DNA of 64,000 nt from Streptomyces sp. NBC_00654 (lineage in GTDB: Bacteria; Actinomycetota; Actinomycetes; Streptomycetales; Streptomycetaceae), in assembly GCF_026341775.1 (NCBI RefSeq), contig NZ_JAPEOB010000001.1, forward strand, positions 1,798,001 through 1,862,000. The letters run 5' to 3'. Below, piece after piece: positions 41,638 through 52,422 of the stretch; positions within the stretch are counted from its first letter, which is position 1, and every line of letters starts with the position of its first letter. A program made the position numbers and the translations under genes. Below the pieces are notes generated by a model that did not search any database, was not told where the DNA came from, and saw nothing but the letters and a program-made list of their open reading frames with translations.

Positions 41638-44600
41638 TCAGGCCTCGAAGACCTCGGCGACCAGCTGGGCCTGCTCGGCCTGGTGGCGCTTGGCCGAGCC
41701 GACCGCCGGGGACGAGCCGTGCGGCCGCGAGATGCGGCGCAGGCGCTCACCGTGCGGGATGTCGGCGCCGACGGCCAGGTCCAGGTGGTCGATCAGGTTG
41801 AGCGCGATGAACGGCCACGCACCCTGGTTCGCCGGCTCCTCCTGGGCCCAGAGGTACTTCTCGGCGTTCGGGTACTTGGCGATCTCGGCCTGGAGCTCCG
41901 CACCCGGCAGCGGGTACAGGCGCTCCAGCCGGATGATGGCCGTCTCCGTGTCGCCGCGCTTCTCCCGCTCGGCGTCCAGGTCGTAGTACAGCTTGCCCGC
42001 GCAGAAGACGACCTTGCGGACGTCCTCGGGCTTGACCGACGCGTCGCCGATCACCGGACGGAAACCGCCGGTGGTGAACTCCTCGATCTTCGACGCCGCG
42101 GCCTTCAGACGCAGCATCGACTTCGGGGTGAAGACGATCAGCGGCTTGTGGTGCGGGTTGTGCACCTGCCAGCGCAGCAGGTGGAAGTAGTTCGACGGCA
42201 GGGTCGGCATCGCGACCGTCATGTTGTCCTGCGCGCACATCTGGAGGAAGCGCTCCGGGCGGGCGGACGAGTGGTCCGGGCCCTGGCCCTCGTAGCCGTG
42301 CGGCAGCAGCAGCGTGACGCCGGAGGTCTGGCCCCACTTCTGCTCGGCCGAGGAGATGAACTCGTCCACGACGGTCTGCGCGCCGTTGACGAAGTCACCG
42401 AACTGGGCCTCCCAGACGACCAGCGACTCGGGACGGGCCAGCGAGTAGCCGTACTCGAAGCCCATCGCCGCGTACTCGGAGAGCAGCGAGTCGTAGACGT
42501 TGTACCGGGCCTGGTCGTCGGTGAGGTACAGCAGCGGGGTGTAGTCCTCGCCCGTCACCTGGTCGACCAGCACCGCGTGGCGCTGCCCGAACGTGCCGCG
42601 GCGGGTGTCCTGGCCGGCGAGCCGGACCGGGGTGCCCTCCATCAGCAGCGAACCGATGGCGAGCGTCTCGCCCATGCCCCAGTCGATCGTGCCGTTCTCC
42701 ACCGAGGCCGCGCGACGCTGCATCTGCGGCATCAGGCGGGGGTGGACGGTGATCTGCTCGGGGATGTTGACCTGGGACTCGGCGATCCGCTTGACGACCT
42801 CGGCGGAGACCGCCGTGTCGACGGACACCGGGAACGCGGCCTGCGGCTCCGGGACGTGCGGGGCGGGCGGCTGCGAGGTGGCCTCGCGGACCTCCGCGAA
42901 GACCTTCTCCAGCTGACCCTGGAAGTCCTGGAGCGCCTGCTCCGCCTCTTCCAGCGTGATGTCGCCGCGACCGATGAGGGACTCGGTGTAGAGCTTGCGC
43001 ACCGAGCGCTTCTTGTCGATCAGCGTGTACATCTGCGGGTTGGTGAACTCCGGGTTGTCGCCCTCGTTGTGACCGCGGCGGCGGTAGCAGATGAGGTCGA
43101 TCACGACGTCCTTGTTGAACGCCTGCCGGAACTCGAAGGCGAGCCGCGCCACGCGGACCACGGCCTCCGGGTCGTCGCCGTTGACGTGGATGATCGGCGC
43201 CTCGATCATGCGCGCCACGTCGGTGGCGTACATCGAGGAGCGCGAGGACTCCGGGGCGGCGGTGAAGCCGACCTGGTTGTTGATCACCACGTGCACGGTG
43301 CCGCCGGTGCGGTAGCCGCGCAGCTGCGACATGTTGAGCGTCTCGGCGACGACGCCCTGGCCCGCGAAGGCCGCGTCGCCGTGGAGCGCGACGGGCAGGA
43401 CGGTGAAGTCCGTGCCGCCCTTGTTGATGATGTCCTGCTTGGCGCGGGCGATGCCCTCCAGGACCGGGTCGACCGCCTCCAGGTGGGAGGGGTTGGCGGC
43501 CAGCGAGACCTTGATCTGCTCGCCGTCCAGACCGGTGAAGGTGCCCTCGGCGCCCAGGTGGTACTTGACGTCGCCGGAGCCGTGCATGGAGCGCGGGTCG
43601 AGGTTGCCCTCGAACTCGCGGAAGATCTGCGCGTACGACTTGCCGACGATGTTCGCCAGCACGTTCAGCCGGCCGCGGTGGGCCATGCCGATGACGACCT
43701 CGTCGAGGCGGGCCTCGGCGGCGGAGTCGATGACCGCGTCGAGCAGCGGGATGACGGACTCGCCGCCCTCCAGCGAGAACCGCTTCTGGCCGACGTACTT
43801 GGTCTGCAGGAACGTCTCGAACGCCTCGGCGGCGTTCAGCCGGCGCAGGATGCGCAGCTGCTCCTCGCGCTCGGGCTGCTGGGCGCGCGGGCGCTCGACC
43901 CGGTCCTGGAGCCACTTGCGCTGCTTCGGGTCCTGGATGTGCATGAACTCGATGCCGGTGGTGCGGCAGTACGACTCGCGCAGCACCCCGAGGATGTCGC
44001 GCAGCTTCATCATCGACTTGCCGGCGAAGCCGCCGACCGCGAAGTCCCGCTCCAGGTCCCACAGGGTGAGGCCGTGCTCGGTGATGTCGAGGTCGGGGTG
44101 CTTGCGCTGGCGGTACTCCAGCGGGTCGGTGTCGGCCATGACGTGGCCGCGCACCCGGTAGGAGTGGATGAGCTCGAAGACGCGGGCGGCCTTGGTGACG
44201 TCGCTGTCGTGCGAGGCGTCGATGTCCGTGAGCCAGCGGACCGGCTCGTAGGGGATGCGCAGCGCCTTGAAGATCTCGTCGTAGAACTCGTTCTGGCCGA
44301 GCAGCAGCTGGCTCAGGACGCGCAGGAACTCGCCGGAGGCGGCGCCCTGGATGACCCGGTGGTCGTACGTCGAGGTCAGGGTCATGACCTTCGAGATACC
44401 GAGCTTGTTGAGGGTGTCCTGCGAGGTGCCCTGGAACTCCGCCGGGTAGTCCATCGCGCCGACGCCCATGATGAGGCCCTGGCCGGGCATCAGGCGGGGC
44501 ACGGAGTGGACCGTGCCGATGCCGCCGGGGTTGGTCAGCGAGGCGGTGACCCCGGTGAAGTCGTCCATGCCGAGCTTGCCGATGCGGGCACGCCGGACGA

Positions 44601-45447
44601 TGTCCTCGTACGCCTGCCAGAACTCGAAGAAGTTGAGCGTCTCGGCCTTCTTGATGGCCGCGACGACGAGCTGGCGGTCACCGTTGGGCTTCACCAGGTC
44701 GATGGCCAGGCCGAGGTTGATGTGCTCCGGCTTGACCAGGGTCGGCTTGCCGTCCTTGACCGTGAAGGAGTGGTTCATCGACGGCATGGCCTTGAGGGCC
44801 TGCACCATCGCGTACCCGATGAGGTGCGTGAAGGAGATCTTCCCGCCGCGGGCGCGCTTGAGGTGGTTGTTGATGACGATGCGGTTGTCGAAGAGCAGCT
44901 TCACCGGGACGGCGCGGACGGACGTGGCCGTCGGCAGCTCCAGCGAGGCGTTCATGTTCTTCGCGACGGCGGCGGAGGGGCCGCGCAGCGTCACGTACTC
45001 CGGACCCTCCGGGGCCTCGGTCGCCTCGGCGGTCTTCGCCGGGGCCGCGGCGGGCTTCGCGGGGGCGGCCTTCGCCGGGGCTGCCGGAGCAGCGGCGGCG
45101 GGGGCGGCCTTCGCGGGCGCCGGAGCGGCGGCGGCGGGCTGGGCCGGGGCGGCGGGCGCGGCGGCCGGAGCCGGTGCCGCGGGCTGGGCCGGGGCGGTGG
45201 CGACCGGGGCCGGGGTCACCGCGGCCGCGACGTCGGGAAGGGGCTTGTCCGCCGTGCCGGAGGTACCCGGCTTGTAGTCGGCGAAGAAGTCCCACCAGGC
45301 ACGGTCGACCGAACTGGGGTCCTGGAGGTACTGCTGATAGATCTCGTCGACGAGCCACTCATTGGGGCCGAAGGCCGCGGCCGGGTTCCCACCCGGGCTG
45401 GCTTGGTCGGTCGAGATGCTTGAGTTACTGGGGGACTGAGACGACAC
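41638..45447 (-). CDS. kgd: Multifunctional 2-oxoglutarate decarboxylase / dehydrogenase (KGD)
   Basis: A protein of about 1269 residues of the actinobacterial KGD/OdhA type. An E1-type N-terminal strap ([20 protein letters not shown]) is followed by an Ala/Pro linker (residues about 65-130), an E2-like acyltransferase domain with [16 protein letters not shown], and a thiamine-diphosphate E1 domain ([26 protein letters not shown]). It converts 2-oxoglutarate to succinyl products in the TCA cycle and works with E2/E3 of the pyruvate complex. Start: the GTG at 45447 ([10 protein letters not shown]) follows known orthologues. A GTG 24 nt earlier and an upstream ATG at 45498 also exist. No lipoyl domain is seen. 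Confidence 0.93.
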   Translation of the reverse strand: MSSQSPSNSSISTDQASPGGNPAAAFGPNEWLVDEIYQQYLQDPSSVDRAWWDFFADYKPGTSGTADKPLPDVAAAVTPAPVATAPAQPAAPAPAAAPAAPAQPAAAAPAPAKAAPAAAAPAAPAKAAPAKPAAAPAKTAEATEAPEGPEYVTLRGPSAAVAKNMNASLELPTATSVRAVPVKLLFDNRIVINNHLKRARGGKISFTHLIGYAMVQALKAMPSMNHSFTVKDGKPTLVKPEHINLGLAIDLVKPNGDRQLVVAAIKKAETLNFFEFWQAYEDIVRRARIGKLGMDDFTGVTASLTNPGGIGTVHSVPRLMPGQGLIMGVGAMDYPAEFQGTSQDTLNKLGISKVMTLTSTYDHRVIQGAASGEFLRVLSQLLLGQNEFYDEIFKALRIPYEPVRWLTDIDASHDSDVTKAARVFELIHSYRVRGHVMADTDPLEYRQRKHPDLDITEHGLTLWDLERDFAVGGFAGKSMMKLRDILGVLRESYCRTTGIEFMHIQDPKQRKWLQDRVERPRAQQPEREEQLRILRRLNAAEAFETFLQTKYVGQKRFSLEGGESVIPLLDAVIDSAAEARLDEVVIGMAHRGRLNVLANIVGKSYAQIFREFEGNLDPRSMHGSGDVKYHLGAEGTFTGLDGEQIKVSLAANPSHLEAVDPVLEGIARAKQDIINKGGTDFTVLPVALHGDAAFAGQGVVAETLNMSQLRGYRTGGTVHVVINNQVGFTAAPESSRSSMYATDVARMIEAPIIHVNGDDPEAVVRVARLAFEFRQAFNKDVVIDLICYRRRGHNEGDNPEFTNPQMYTLIDKKRSVRKLYTESLIGRGDITLEEAEQALQDFQGQLEKVFAEVREATSQPPAPHVPEPQAAFPVSVDTAVSAEVVKRIAESQVNIPEQITVHPRLMPQMQRRAASVENGTIDWGMGETLAIGSLLMEGTPVRLAGQDTRRGTFGQRHAVLVDQVTGEDYTPLLYLTDDQARYNVYDSLLSEYAAMGFEYGYSLARPESLVVWEAQFGDFVNGAQTVVDEFISSAEQKWGQTSGVTLLLPHGYEGQGPDHSSARPERFLQMCAQDNMTVAMPTLPSNYFHLLRWQVHNPHHKPLIVFTPKSMLRLKAAASKIEEFTTGGFRPVIGDASVKPEDVRKVVFCAGKLYYDLDAEREKRGDTETAIIRLERLYPLPGAELQAEIAKYPNAEKYLWAQEEPANQGAWPFIALNLIDHLDLAVGADIPHGERLRRISRPHGSSPAVGSAKRHQAEQAQLVAEVFEA

Positions 45448-45705
45448 GGCGGCAACCGCCCTCTTCCGCTTCACAAGGTGATGGACAGCGGAAATCAAGG
45501 CTACGCCTCCTTGGCCATTCCTTGCAGACCGGGCCGGTCTTCGTCGTGCAAGTCACATCGGAAGGCGGGTTTCGGCGCAGGAAATGGCGGGAAACAACCT
45601 GGGTTCCGCCGCACTTCGGGTACGCAGAGCCGTGGGTACGGCCACCCGACCGTATCCCCTTTATGGAGGACACGGAGAACATGCCCTTCCGGTTCGAACC
45701 CTATG

Positions 45706-46782
45706 TCAACCGCGCGGCTGGGACATTCCCGGAAGAGTGACCTGGATACGGCAGCCGCGTGATGATTCGGCCACCCCGATGCGGCCCCCGTGCAGATCCA
45801 CCGCCCAGCGGGCGATGGCCAGCCCCAGACCCGTACCGCCGTCGCTGCCCGGTCCGTGCGGGGACGGCGCCTGCCCCCGGTTGAACCGCTCGAAGACCCG
45901 GTGGCGCTCGGCCTCCGGGATGCCCGGACCCTCGTCCATGACCTCCAGCTCCAGTGACTCGGGATGCGCCCCGCGGCGCGCCAGCACCGTGACCCGGCCG
46001 TGCGGCGGGCTGTGCTTGACCGCGTTGTCGATGAGGTTGGCGACCACCTGGTGCAGCCGTTCCGCGTCCGCGTGCGCCGTCAGCTCGGGCGGCGACACAT
46101 CCAGATGCAGATGGACGTCCGTACGGGAGTGATTGCCGGAGCCGGAGGAGAGCCGACGCTGCGAGGCGGCCAGATTGGCCTCCTTCAGCACACCCGACAG
46201 ATACGGCCACACCTCGAAGCGGCGGGCCTTGAGCGCCACCACCCCGTTGTCCAGCCGGGAGAGGTCGAGCAGCGTCTCCACCAGCCTGCCGAGCCGCTCC
46301 GTCTGCTTCAGAGCCGTGCGCATCGTCTCGGGATCGGCCGGTGACACCCCGTCCACGACGTTCTCCAGCACGGCTCTCAGCGCCGCGATGGGAGTGCGCA
46401 GCTCATGGGAGACATTGGCGACCAGCTCCTTGCGATGCCGGTCCTCCGCCTCCAGATCGTCCGCCATCCGGTTGATCGTCTGGGCCAGGTCGCCCAGCTC
46501 GTCCCGCCGCCCGGCGCCGCTGACCCGGCCGGTGTAGTCGCCGTGCGAGATCGACCGGGCCACGGCTCTCATCTCGTCCAGCGGCGCCGTCAGACCGTGC
46601 GCCACGAACTGGGTGATCAGCAGCGTGGCGATCACCGAGAACACCGTGATGAACCGGAATTCGGTCCGGGTGCGCAGGGCGACGATCAGGAGCCCCGTCG
46701 TGATGAACACCGACACCACGACGAGGGTGCCGAGCTTGGCCTTGATCGAGAAGGGCCGTAGTCCCGCCCCTGGCCGGGTCAT
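45706..46782 (-). CDS. HAMP sensor histidine kinase
   Basis: A 358-residue kinase. Two helices (about residues 19-36 and 43-63) with a very short external loop are followed by HAMP (about 65-115), the HisKA dimerisation helix with His126 in VANVSHELRTP, and an HATPase domain (NLIDNAVKHSPPHG; DEGPGIPEAERH; GTGLGLAIA). The tiny extracellular part suggests that it senses membrane state or works with another protein. Its start overlaps the response regulator gene by 4 nt (ATGA), giving a matched pair. The kgd gene lies downstream on the same strand, 258 nt away. Confidence 0.94.
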   Translation of the reverse strand: MTRPGAGLRPFSIKAKLGTLVVVSVFITTGLLIVALRTRTEFRFITVFSVIATLLITQFVAHGLTAPLDEMRAVARSISHGDYTGRVSGAGRRDELGDLAQTINRMADDLEAEDRHRKELVANVSHELRTPIAALRAVLENVVDGVSPADPETMRTALKQTERLGRLVETLLDLSRLDNGVVALKARRFEVWPYLSGVLKEANLAASQRRLSSGSGNHSRTDVHLHLDVSPPELTAHADAERLHQVVANLIDNAVKHSPPHGRVTVLARRGAHPESLELEVMDEGPGIPEAERHRVFERFNRGQAPSPHGPGSDGGTGLGLAIARWAVDLHGGRIGVAESSRGCRIQVTLPGMSQPRG

Positions 46783-47516
46783 GGCGCGGGGGTCTCCAGG
46801 GCGTAGCCGACACCGTGCACGGTACGGATCCGCTCGGCGCCGATCTTCCGGCGCAGCGCCTTGATGTGGCTGTCGACCGTACGGGTGCCCGAGGCGTCCG
46901 CCCAGTCCCAGACCTCCGCCAGCAGCTGCTCGCGGGAGAGCACCGCACGCGGGGTGTTGGCCAGGCAGACCAGCAGATCGAACTCCGTCGGCGTCAGGTG
47001 CACGTCCTCGGCGCGCACCCGGACCCGGCGCTGCGCGTGGTCGATCTCCAGCTCGCCCAGGCGCAGGATGCCGCTGCGCGGGGTGACCGCGGCCAGCGCC
47101 GCACGCTCCACCCGGCGCAGCAGGACGTGTACCCGGGCCGCCAGCTCGCGCATGGAGAACGGTTTGGTCATGTAGTCGTCGGCGCCGACACCGAGTCCGA
47201 CCAGCATGTCGGTCTCGTCGTCCCGGGCCGTCAGCATCAGCACCGGCACGGGGCGCTGGGCCTGCACCCGACGGCAGACCTCCAGCCCGTCGAAGCCGGG
47301 AAGCATGATGTCGAGCACCATCAGATCGGGCTGCCAGGCCTCGGCCGCGTCCACGGCCGCGGGCCCGTCCAGTGCGGTCTGCACCAGGAAGCCCTCGGCC
47401 CGCAGCCGGGCGGAAATGGCGTCGACGATCGTGGGGTCGTCCTCGACCACCAGCACCCGGCGCTGAGCCCCTGGGGTGGCCGCGACGCCGTTGTGGGTGG
47501 TGTGTGTCTGTTCCAT
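46779..47516 (-). CDS. OmpR-family response regulator
   Basis: A 245-residue regulator. The receiver has the acidic pocket (VVEDDPTI), the phosphoacceptor Asp69 (LMVLDIMLPGFDG) and Lys in TKPFSM. The C-terminal winged helix (about 145-240; HLTPTEFDLLVCLA and TVDSHIKALRRKIG) matches OmpR/PhoB. It is partner to the histidine kinase gene that overlaps its end. Its targets are unknown. A loose purine-rich region precedes the start. Confidence 0.95.
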   Translation of the reverse strand: MEQTHTTHNGVAATPGAQRRVLVVEDDPTIVDAISARLRAEGFLVQTALDGPAAVDAAEAWQPDLMVLDIMLPGFDGLEVCRRVQAQRPVPVLMLTARDDETDMLVGLGVGADDYMTKPFSMRELAARVHVLLRRVERAALAAVTPRSGILRLGELEIDHAQRRVRVRAEDVHLTPTEFDLLVCLANTPRAVLSREQLLAEVWDWADASGTRTVDSHIKALRRKIGAERIRTVHGVGYALETPAP

Positions 47517-47751
47517 CGCCCCGCCCCTGCCCGTTTCTCACGGGGGTCATACCCCCCGCAAGGCACGGTCTTCGCTCGTGGATTTCGTGGGTGATCCCTT
47601 GTACCGCTCAGCAGCGTAAAGGCAGCGGACGGCTCCCGGCTACGCAGGGTGTTGTCACGCATCGACGAGTTGGGCCCCGCGGTGAGGCGGATCGTCGGCC
47701 TTGTACCGGATGCCCCGGGGCGCGACGGGGCCCCGCATGCCGGACAGGGGT

Positions 47752-48429
47752 TCAGTCCGTCCGGAGTGCGAGATGGACCACGTCCGGTACACCTCGGGCA
47801 ACGGCTACCTCTTCCGTCCTTACCGCACTGAACCCGGCATTCCGCAAAGCCTGTTCGAAGGCGTGCGACGGCTGCGCGGACCACACGGCGAGCACTCCGC
47901 CCGGGGTCAGACGCGCGTGGCAGTCCGCCAGACCGGCGGGGGAGTAGAGGTTCCCGTTGTCGTCCGTGACGGTCCAGTCGGGTCCGTTGTCGATGTCCAG
48001 GCACAGAGCGTCGTAACGCTCCGTGGTCGTCCGCAGGTGTGCGACCAGGTCCGTGTGCAGGATCTCGGTCCGCGCGTCGGCCAGCGCCTCGCCGGAGATC
48101 CGGTCCAGCGGCCCCTCCCGGTGCCAGTCGACGATCGCCTGTTCCCGCTCGACGACGACGATCCGCCCCCACCGCTCCTCGGCGGCGGCCCGCGCCAGCG
48201 AGAATCCGACCCCGAGTCCGCCGATGAGGACGGCGGGACCGGGCCGGCCGGCGGGGAGCGCGGCGAGCGCCGCGTCGATCAGCAGCCGCTCGGACCGTCC
48301 GTCCGAGGTGTCCATCAGGAAACAGCCGTTGGCGATGATCTCGAAGTCCTCCCCGCGCTCGCGCAGGACGACCTCGCCGAAAGGTCCTTCGCGTCGGTCG
48401 AGCGTGACGGGGCTGGTGCTGGCGGACAT
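47752..48429 (-). CDS. Spermidine synthase-like methyltransferase-fold protein
   Basis: A 225-residue protein of the spermidine synthase superfamily. It has VVLRERGEDFEIIANGCFLMDTSDGRSERLL, then GGLGVGFSLARA (nucleotide loop), VVVEREQAIVDWH and ALCLDIDNGPDW with late Asp residues. It is shorter than true aminopropyltransferases (about 280 or more residues), and the N-terminal strand set is small. Enzymatic activity or an unrelated SAM-dependent role is open. The ATG at 48429 follows GGAGAG. Orthologues sit next to this two-component pair in other streptomycetes as I recall. Confidence 0.8.
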   Translation of the reverse strand: MSASTSPVTLDRREGPFGEVVLRERGEDFEIIANGCFLMDTSDGRSERLLIDAALAALPAGRPGPAVLIGGLGVGFSLARAAAEERWGRIVVVEREQAIVDWHREGPLDRISGEALADARTEILHTDLVAHLRTTTERYDALCLDIDNGPDWTVTDDNGNLYSPAGLADCHARLTPGGVLAVWSAQPSHAFEQALRNAGFSAVRTEEVAVARGVPDVVHLALRTD

Positions 48430-48537
48430 GACGTGGCTCTCCGGTCTCCGGTGGCGGTGGACGATGTCCCGCCATCCTGTCCCGGCGGACCCGGCCGGGG
48501 CCAACGCTTTGGCACATCCGCCCCGGTGGGGGCCGGT

Positions 48538-49230
48538 TCACCGTCTTTCCGGACGCTGCCCGCGCAGTACGAGGAGACCTCCCCCCACGATGTACGCCGA
48601 CAGTGCCACCGCCCACGCGGCGGTCTGCGGCCCCGGCTGCATCGGCCAGGCCCAGAGGGCCGCGGCCCCGCCCGGGGCCCGGGGCGCGGCCAGGTAGACC
48701 GCGCTGCCGTAGACCGTCATCGGCAGCCAGCTGGGCCGCGCCCCCAGCAGGGCCGCCGAGGCCGCGGCCACCCCGGTCGCGCCCAGCACGTTGCGTACCA
48801 TCGCCGGGGCGCCGAACCCCTCCGGATGCCCCGGTACGGCCAGGGCGAGCGCCCCTGCGGCGAGGGCGGTCAGGGCCAGCAGATGGGCCAGCCGGAGCGG
48901 CCACCACCGGCGTACGGCGGTGCGGTCCAGCTCGTCACTGTGCGAGTACAGGCTGGTGCCGATGGCGGACGAGGCGAGCAGCGGGGCGAGCGCCACCACC
49001 GGTGCCCGCGCGCTGTGGTCGAAGTACGGCCGGTCCTCCAGCCAGTCGGCGGCCCACGCGGCGAGAAGGGCGAGGCAGACCAGTGCCGCGACGGTGGCCG
49101 GGAAGGCGCGGGAGCGGAGGTGGAGGGCGGGCAGCGCCTTCGGGTGCGTACGGAGCCGGCGCGGCACCGGACCGGCCGGGGTGGCAGGGATCCCGGGAGG
49201 CGGTACGGGAGGAGTCGCGGGAGCGCTCAC
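48538..49230 (-). CDS. ABC transporter-associated membrane protein 2
   Basis: A 230-residue protein with a Pro-rich N-terminus (residues 1-40) and about five to six membrane helices (for example AFPATVAALVCLALLAAWAA and LALTALAAGALALAVPG). No ABC2 motif is clear, but it is the last of five genes joined by 4-nt overlaps. It probably makes a heteromeric membrane part with the preceding large permease-like protein. Confidence 0.7.
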   Translation of the reverse strand: MSAPATPPVPPPGIPATPAGPVPRRLRTHPKALPALHLRSRAFPATVAALVCLALLAAWAADWLEDRPYFDHSARAPVVALAPLLASSAIGTSLYSHSDELDRTAVRRWWPLRLAHLLALTALAAGALALAVPGHPEGFGAPAMVRNVLGATGVAAASAALLGARPSWLPMTVYGSAVYLAAPRAPGGAAALWAWPMQPGPQTAAWAVALSAYIVGGGLLVLRGQRPERR

Positions 49231-50588
49231 AGGACCGGGACCTGCTTCGGGTCGCAGCTGCCTGCCGAGGCCAGATAGCGGCCGAGCCAGACCCTGCGGT
49301 CGGCGTCCGCCATGGCGGTGAGCCGGGCCGGATGCGGGGAGCCGGTGAAGCGCTCGTCCCGGGCCGCCAGCCAGCTCGCCACCGCGTCATCGGTCTCCAG
49401 GAGTCGCAGACGTTCCGCCGGGCCTCCGTACTCCGCGTCCGAGCACTCGCGGTGGGTCAGCTGGTACGCGACCTGCGAGACGTAGTCCGCGGGGTCGGGC
49501 AACTCGTCGCGGATCACGCCCCAGCCGCGGGTCAGACCCGGCAGGACTGCCTCGCCGCTTCCGGGCCGGGCCTCGCCGTCCACGTAGCGGACCGGGGCAC
49601 CGGGGACGCCGTCCAGCCGGGACAGCATCCCGGCCAGCGCCCCGGACACCTCGGGCAGCAGCGGGCCCTCCAGGCCGGCCACGCAGATCTGCGGGACGGT
49701 GTCGCCGCAGACCGGGCGGGCCGCCGCCGGGTCCGCCCGGAACATCCCCTCACCGGTGCTCACGATCAGCGGAGCGGCACAGAGGGCCGCCGCGAGCGGC
49801 ACCAGAGCGAGGACCCGGCGCCGGGCCGCGTAGCCGAGCACCAGCGCGAGCGTCAGACCGCCCGTCCAGACGGCCATGACGGGAGCGAACCACCACACGG
49901 GTACGGAGTCACGGAGCCAGTACTGCGTGGCGGGGCTCAGGAACCGGGCCTCGGACGACAGATAGCCCGGGGCTCCCAGGCCCACGTACAGGAGTCCGGC
50001 GAGAACCGGAGCGGTCAGCCGCCACCGGCACACGCGTCCCACCACGAGGCCCACGAACGCCAGGCACACCAGCACGCTGAGGTCGCCGACGGCGAGCGCC
50101 GGGGAGGGGCCGCCCGCCCCGGCGTACGGCCAGGTCGCCGCCAGCACCCCGGCGAGCGCCACGAGATACCCGACCGCCGCCCACAACGCGACGGGAAGAG
50201 CCGCCATCACCAGCCGCGTGAGGCGGGCGCGGGGCACGGACAGCCACAGTCCTCCGGTCCGCCGCCGGTGCTCACGGCCGCCCTGCCAGCAGCCCGCGGC
50301 TGCGGTGAGCGGCCCGGCGACCAGGGTGGCCGAGACATGCAGCAGGTCCTGGGTGTCGTTCCAGGACCCCTGCCACTCGGCGGACTTGGCGACCATCGTG
50401 GTGAGAATGGTCGCGGCGACGGCGGGGCCGGTCCACGGGGCGGAGCCGCGCCGCAGCTCGGTGCGGAGCACGGTCATGGCGGGGCGGGGGTACGGCCGCC
50501 CCGCGGCGGCGGTCCCGGCAGGCTCCGGCGGGCCGGGGGCCTTCGTCCGGAGCTCGCGGGGCCCGTGTTCCCCGGGTGTCAGGCTCAT
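49227..50588 (-). CDS. ABC transporter-associated membrane protein 1
   Basis: A 453-residue protein. A 38-residue polar N-terminus is followed by about seven helices to residue 280 and a soluble C-terminal domain (about 290-453; TGEGMFRADPAAARPVCGDTVPQICVAG with paired cysteines). The C-terminal part probably lies outside the membrane. It overlaps the ATPase gene by 4 nt and the next membrane gene by 4 nt, so it is a permease-type partner. The exported or sensed compound is unknown. Confidence 0.75.
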   Translation of the reverse strand: MSLTPGEHGPRELRTKAPGPPEPAGTAAAGRPYPRPAMTVLRTELRRGSAPWTGPAVAATILTTMVAKSAEWQGSWNDTQDLLHVSATLVAGPLTAAAGCWQGGREHRRRTGGLWLSVPRARLTRLVMAALPVALWAAVGYLVALAGVLAATWPYAGAGGPSPALAVGDLSVLVCLAFVGLVVGRVCRWRLTAPVLAGLLYVGLGAPGYLSSEARFLSPATQYWLRDSVPVWWFAPVMAVWTGGLTLALVLGYAARRRVLALVPLAAALCAAPLIVSTGEGMFRADPAAARPVCGDTVPQICVAGLEGPLLPEVSGALAGMLSRLDGVPGAPVRYVDGEARPGSGEAVLPGLTRGWGVIRDELPDPADYVSQVAYQLTHRECSDAEYGGPAERLRLLETDDAVASWLAARDERFTGSPHPARLTAMADADRRVWLGRYLASAGSCDPKQVPVL

Positions 50589-51355
50589 CGGGCCGCCACC
50601 GCCTCACGGTGCGCGCGCAGGGCGGCGGTGTAGCCGCGCTCGATGGGGTTGGCGCCGAGCCCGTCCGGCTCGCCGCCCAGCTCCATGAGCTCGGCGGTCG
50701 TGCCCCGGTAGGCCATCGCGCCGGCCTCGATCAGCGTCACCTCGGAACACGCCACGGCGACGTCCTCGACCAGGTGCGTGGACACGATCACGGTGGATGT
50801 CCTTCCCAGCTCCCGCAGCAGCGCCCGGAACTCGACCCGCTGCTCCGGGTCGAGCCCGGCGGTCGGCTCGTCGAGCAGCAGCAGCGCGGGTTCGTTCACG
50901 ATGGCCTGGGCGACCCCGACGCGCCGGACCATGCCGCCCGACAGCGTCTTCACCTTCGCGTCGATCCGGTCCGCGAGACCCACGCGCTCCACGGCGTGTT
51001 CCACGGCGGAGGCCACCCGCGCCCCGTCCATCTCCTTGAGCCAGGCCACGTAGGAGATGAACTCGCGGACCGTGAATCCGGGGTAGTGGCCGAAGTCCTG
51101 CGGCAGATAGCCGAGCCTGCGCCGGACCGCCGCGCGGGCCCGGTGGTCCGACGCGGCGCCGACCTCGCTGCCGAGCAGTTCCACGCGCCCGGCCGCCGGT
51201 GCCGCCACGGTCGCCAGCACCCGGATCAGCGAGGTCTTCCCCGCGCCGTTCGGGCCGAGCACGCCGTGCACACCCGGCGCGAAGTCCAGGTCGACCGCGT
51301 CCAGTGCGGTTTTTCTGCGGTGCCGGACGGTCAGTCCGGTGACCTTTGCGCTCAC
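50585..51355 (-). CDS. ABC transporter ATP-binding protein
   Basis: A 256-residue ATPase. Walker A is GPNGAGKTS, the signature is LSGGMVRRVGVAQAI, Walker B is LLLLDEPTAGLDPE, and the switch His lies in IVSTHLVEDV. The subfamily resembles export-type (CcmA/NatA-like) ATPases. The gene overlaps both neighbours by 4 nt. Its membrane partners are the two proteins encoded just downstream and perhaps the anti-sigma membrane domain upstream. Confidence 0.93.
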   Translation of the reverse strand: MSAKVTGLTVRHRRKTALDAVDLDFAPGVHGVLGPNGAGKTSLIRVLATVAAPAAGRVELLGSEVGAASDHRARAAVRRRLGYLPQDFGHYPGFTVREFISYVAWLKEMDGARVASAVEHAVERVGLADRIDAKVKTLSGGMVRRVGVAQAIVNEPALLLLDEPTAGLDPEQRVEFRALLRELGRTSTVIVSTHLVEDVAVACSEVTLIEAGAMAYRGTTAELMELGGEPDGLGANPIERGYTAALRAHREAVAAR

Positions 51356-52422
51356 AACGTCTCCAGATGGTCGAAGGATCTACGGCGTACGGCGAGGAGC
51401 GCCGCACACATCAGGGCCGCCGCCGCCCAGCAGCCCTGGACACCCGGCCCGGCGAAGTACGGGCCGGCCACGGCGACCAGCGCGTCCGCCCCGGCTCCCG
51501 ACGCGGAGCCGACGGACGGCAGCACGACCGCGGCGGCCCAGCCCACGGCGACGGCCGAGGCGCCCGCACGGCAGCCGACGTACGAGCCGAGGGCGAGCGC
51601 CGCGAGGGTCAGCGCCAGCCCCGGCAGCAGCCACGCCGCGGCACCGGGTCCGCCAGCCGACGCGGGCAGCAGCGCCCCGGCGCAGGTCAGCGCCGGAATG
51701 CTCAGCCCGAGCACTGCGGCGGTCCTGGTGAGCAGCAGCCACAGCCCGCCGGACGGGGTCGACGCGGCGATCTCGTGCAGGGGGTCGGCATGCCGCCCGT
51801 ACGAGACGACGACCCCGGCGAGCGGCAGGACCGGCGCGGTCACGAGCAGCAGGGGGCGCGCGGCCGGTCCCAGCCCCGCCCCGTACGCCAGGACGACCGC
51901 CCCCACGGCCACCAGCACCAGCGCGAGCGGCCACGGGCCGCGCAGGGCGGGCCCGGCGGCCCAGAGGACCCGGGCGAGGCGGGTGGCGGCGGGCCTTCGG
52001 GCCACCCCGGTTCCGGGTCCGGTTCCGGGCTCGGCGGCCACATCCGTTCCGGGCCTGACAACCACCCGCGATCCGGGTTCGGTGAGCAGTCCCGCTCCGG
52101 ATTCCGCCCGGACCGTTCCCGCCCGTGCCTCGGCCAGTACCGTCGCCAGTACGGCCGCCCGGACGTCCGCCAGCACGGCTCCCGCCGCGGGCCCCGGCGT
52201 CTCCGCTGCCCCTGCCGCCGCCCCCGCCGTCCCCGTTGTCGCCCCTCCGGCCCGGACCGCCGCGGACACGCGGGCCGCGCAGGCTCCGCAGGCCTCGACG
52301 TGCATCTCCAGTGACCAGGCGTCCGGCTCCGCCGCGGTGCCGTCCGCGTACCGCGCCGCCAGATCCCGGCCCACGTGCCAGGCCTCGCCCGCGGCCGTCC
52401 CGGGTGTCATTCCGAGCCTCAT
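51352..52422 (-). CDS. Zinc-finger anti-sigma factor fused to a polytopic membrane domain
   Basis: A 356-residue protein. The N-terminus has a ZAS zinc finger H41-x3-C45-x2-C48 (MHVEACGACAA). An Ala/Thr/Gly-rich linker (about 55-135) leads to a six-helix membrane domain (about 150-345). ZAS domains bind ECF sigma factors, and the sigma gene is immediately upstream with an ATGA overlap. Unusually, the membrane part is large and resembles a permease, so the anti-sigma may couple the ABC transporter state to sigma release. This link is inference. Confidence 0.78.
   Translation of the reverse strand: MRLGMTPGTAAGEAWHVGRDLAARYADGTAAEPDAWSLEMHVEACGACAARVSAAVRAGGATTGTAGAAAGAAETPGPAAGAVLADVRAAVLATVLAEARAGTVRAESGAGLLTEPGSRVVVRPGTDVAAEPGTGPGTGVARRPAATRLARVLWAAGPALRGPWPLALVLVAVGAVVLAYGAGLGPAARPLLLVTAPVLPLAGVVVSYGRHADPLHEIAASTPSGGLWLLLTRTAAVLGLSIPALTCAGALLPASAGGPGAAAWLLPGLALTLAALALGSYVGCRAGASAVAVGWAAAVVLPSVGSASGAGADALVAVAGPYFAGPGVQGCWAAAALMCAALLAVRRRSFDHLETL

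Noticed and set aside
41683..45423. A 1246-codon open frame on the + strand opposite kgd.
   Set aside because: Shadow of the kgd coding strand in high-GC DNA. The product is Arg/Asp/Val/Leu-rich with no domain, and kgd is unambiguous.
45664..45741. A 25-codon + strand ORF (MEDTENMPFRFEPYV...).
   Set aside because: Short, and no strong ribosome site before its first ATG. A possible GGAG before the internal ATG at 45682 is weak. It could be real, but nothing else supports it.
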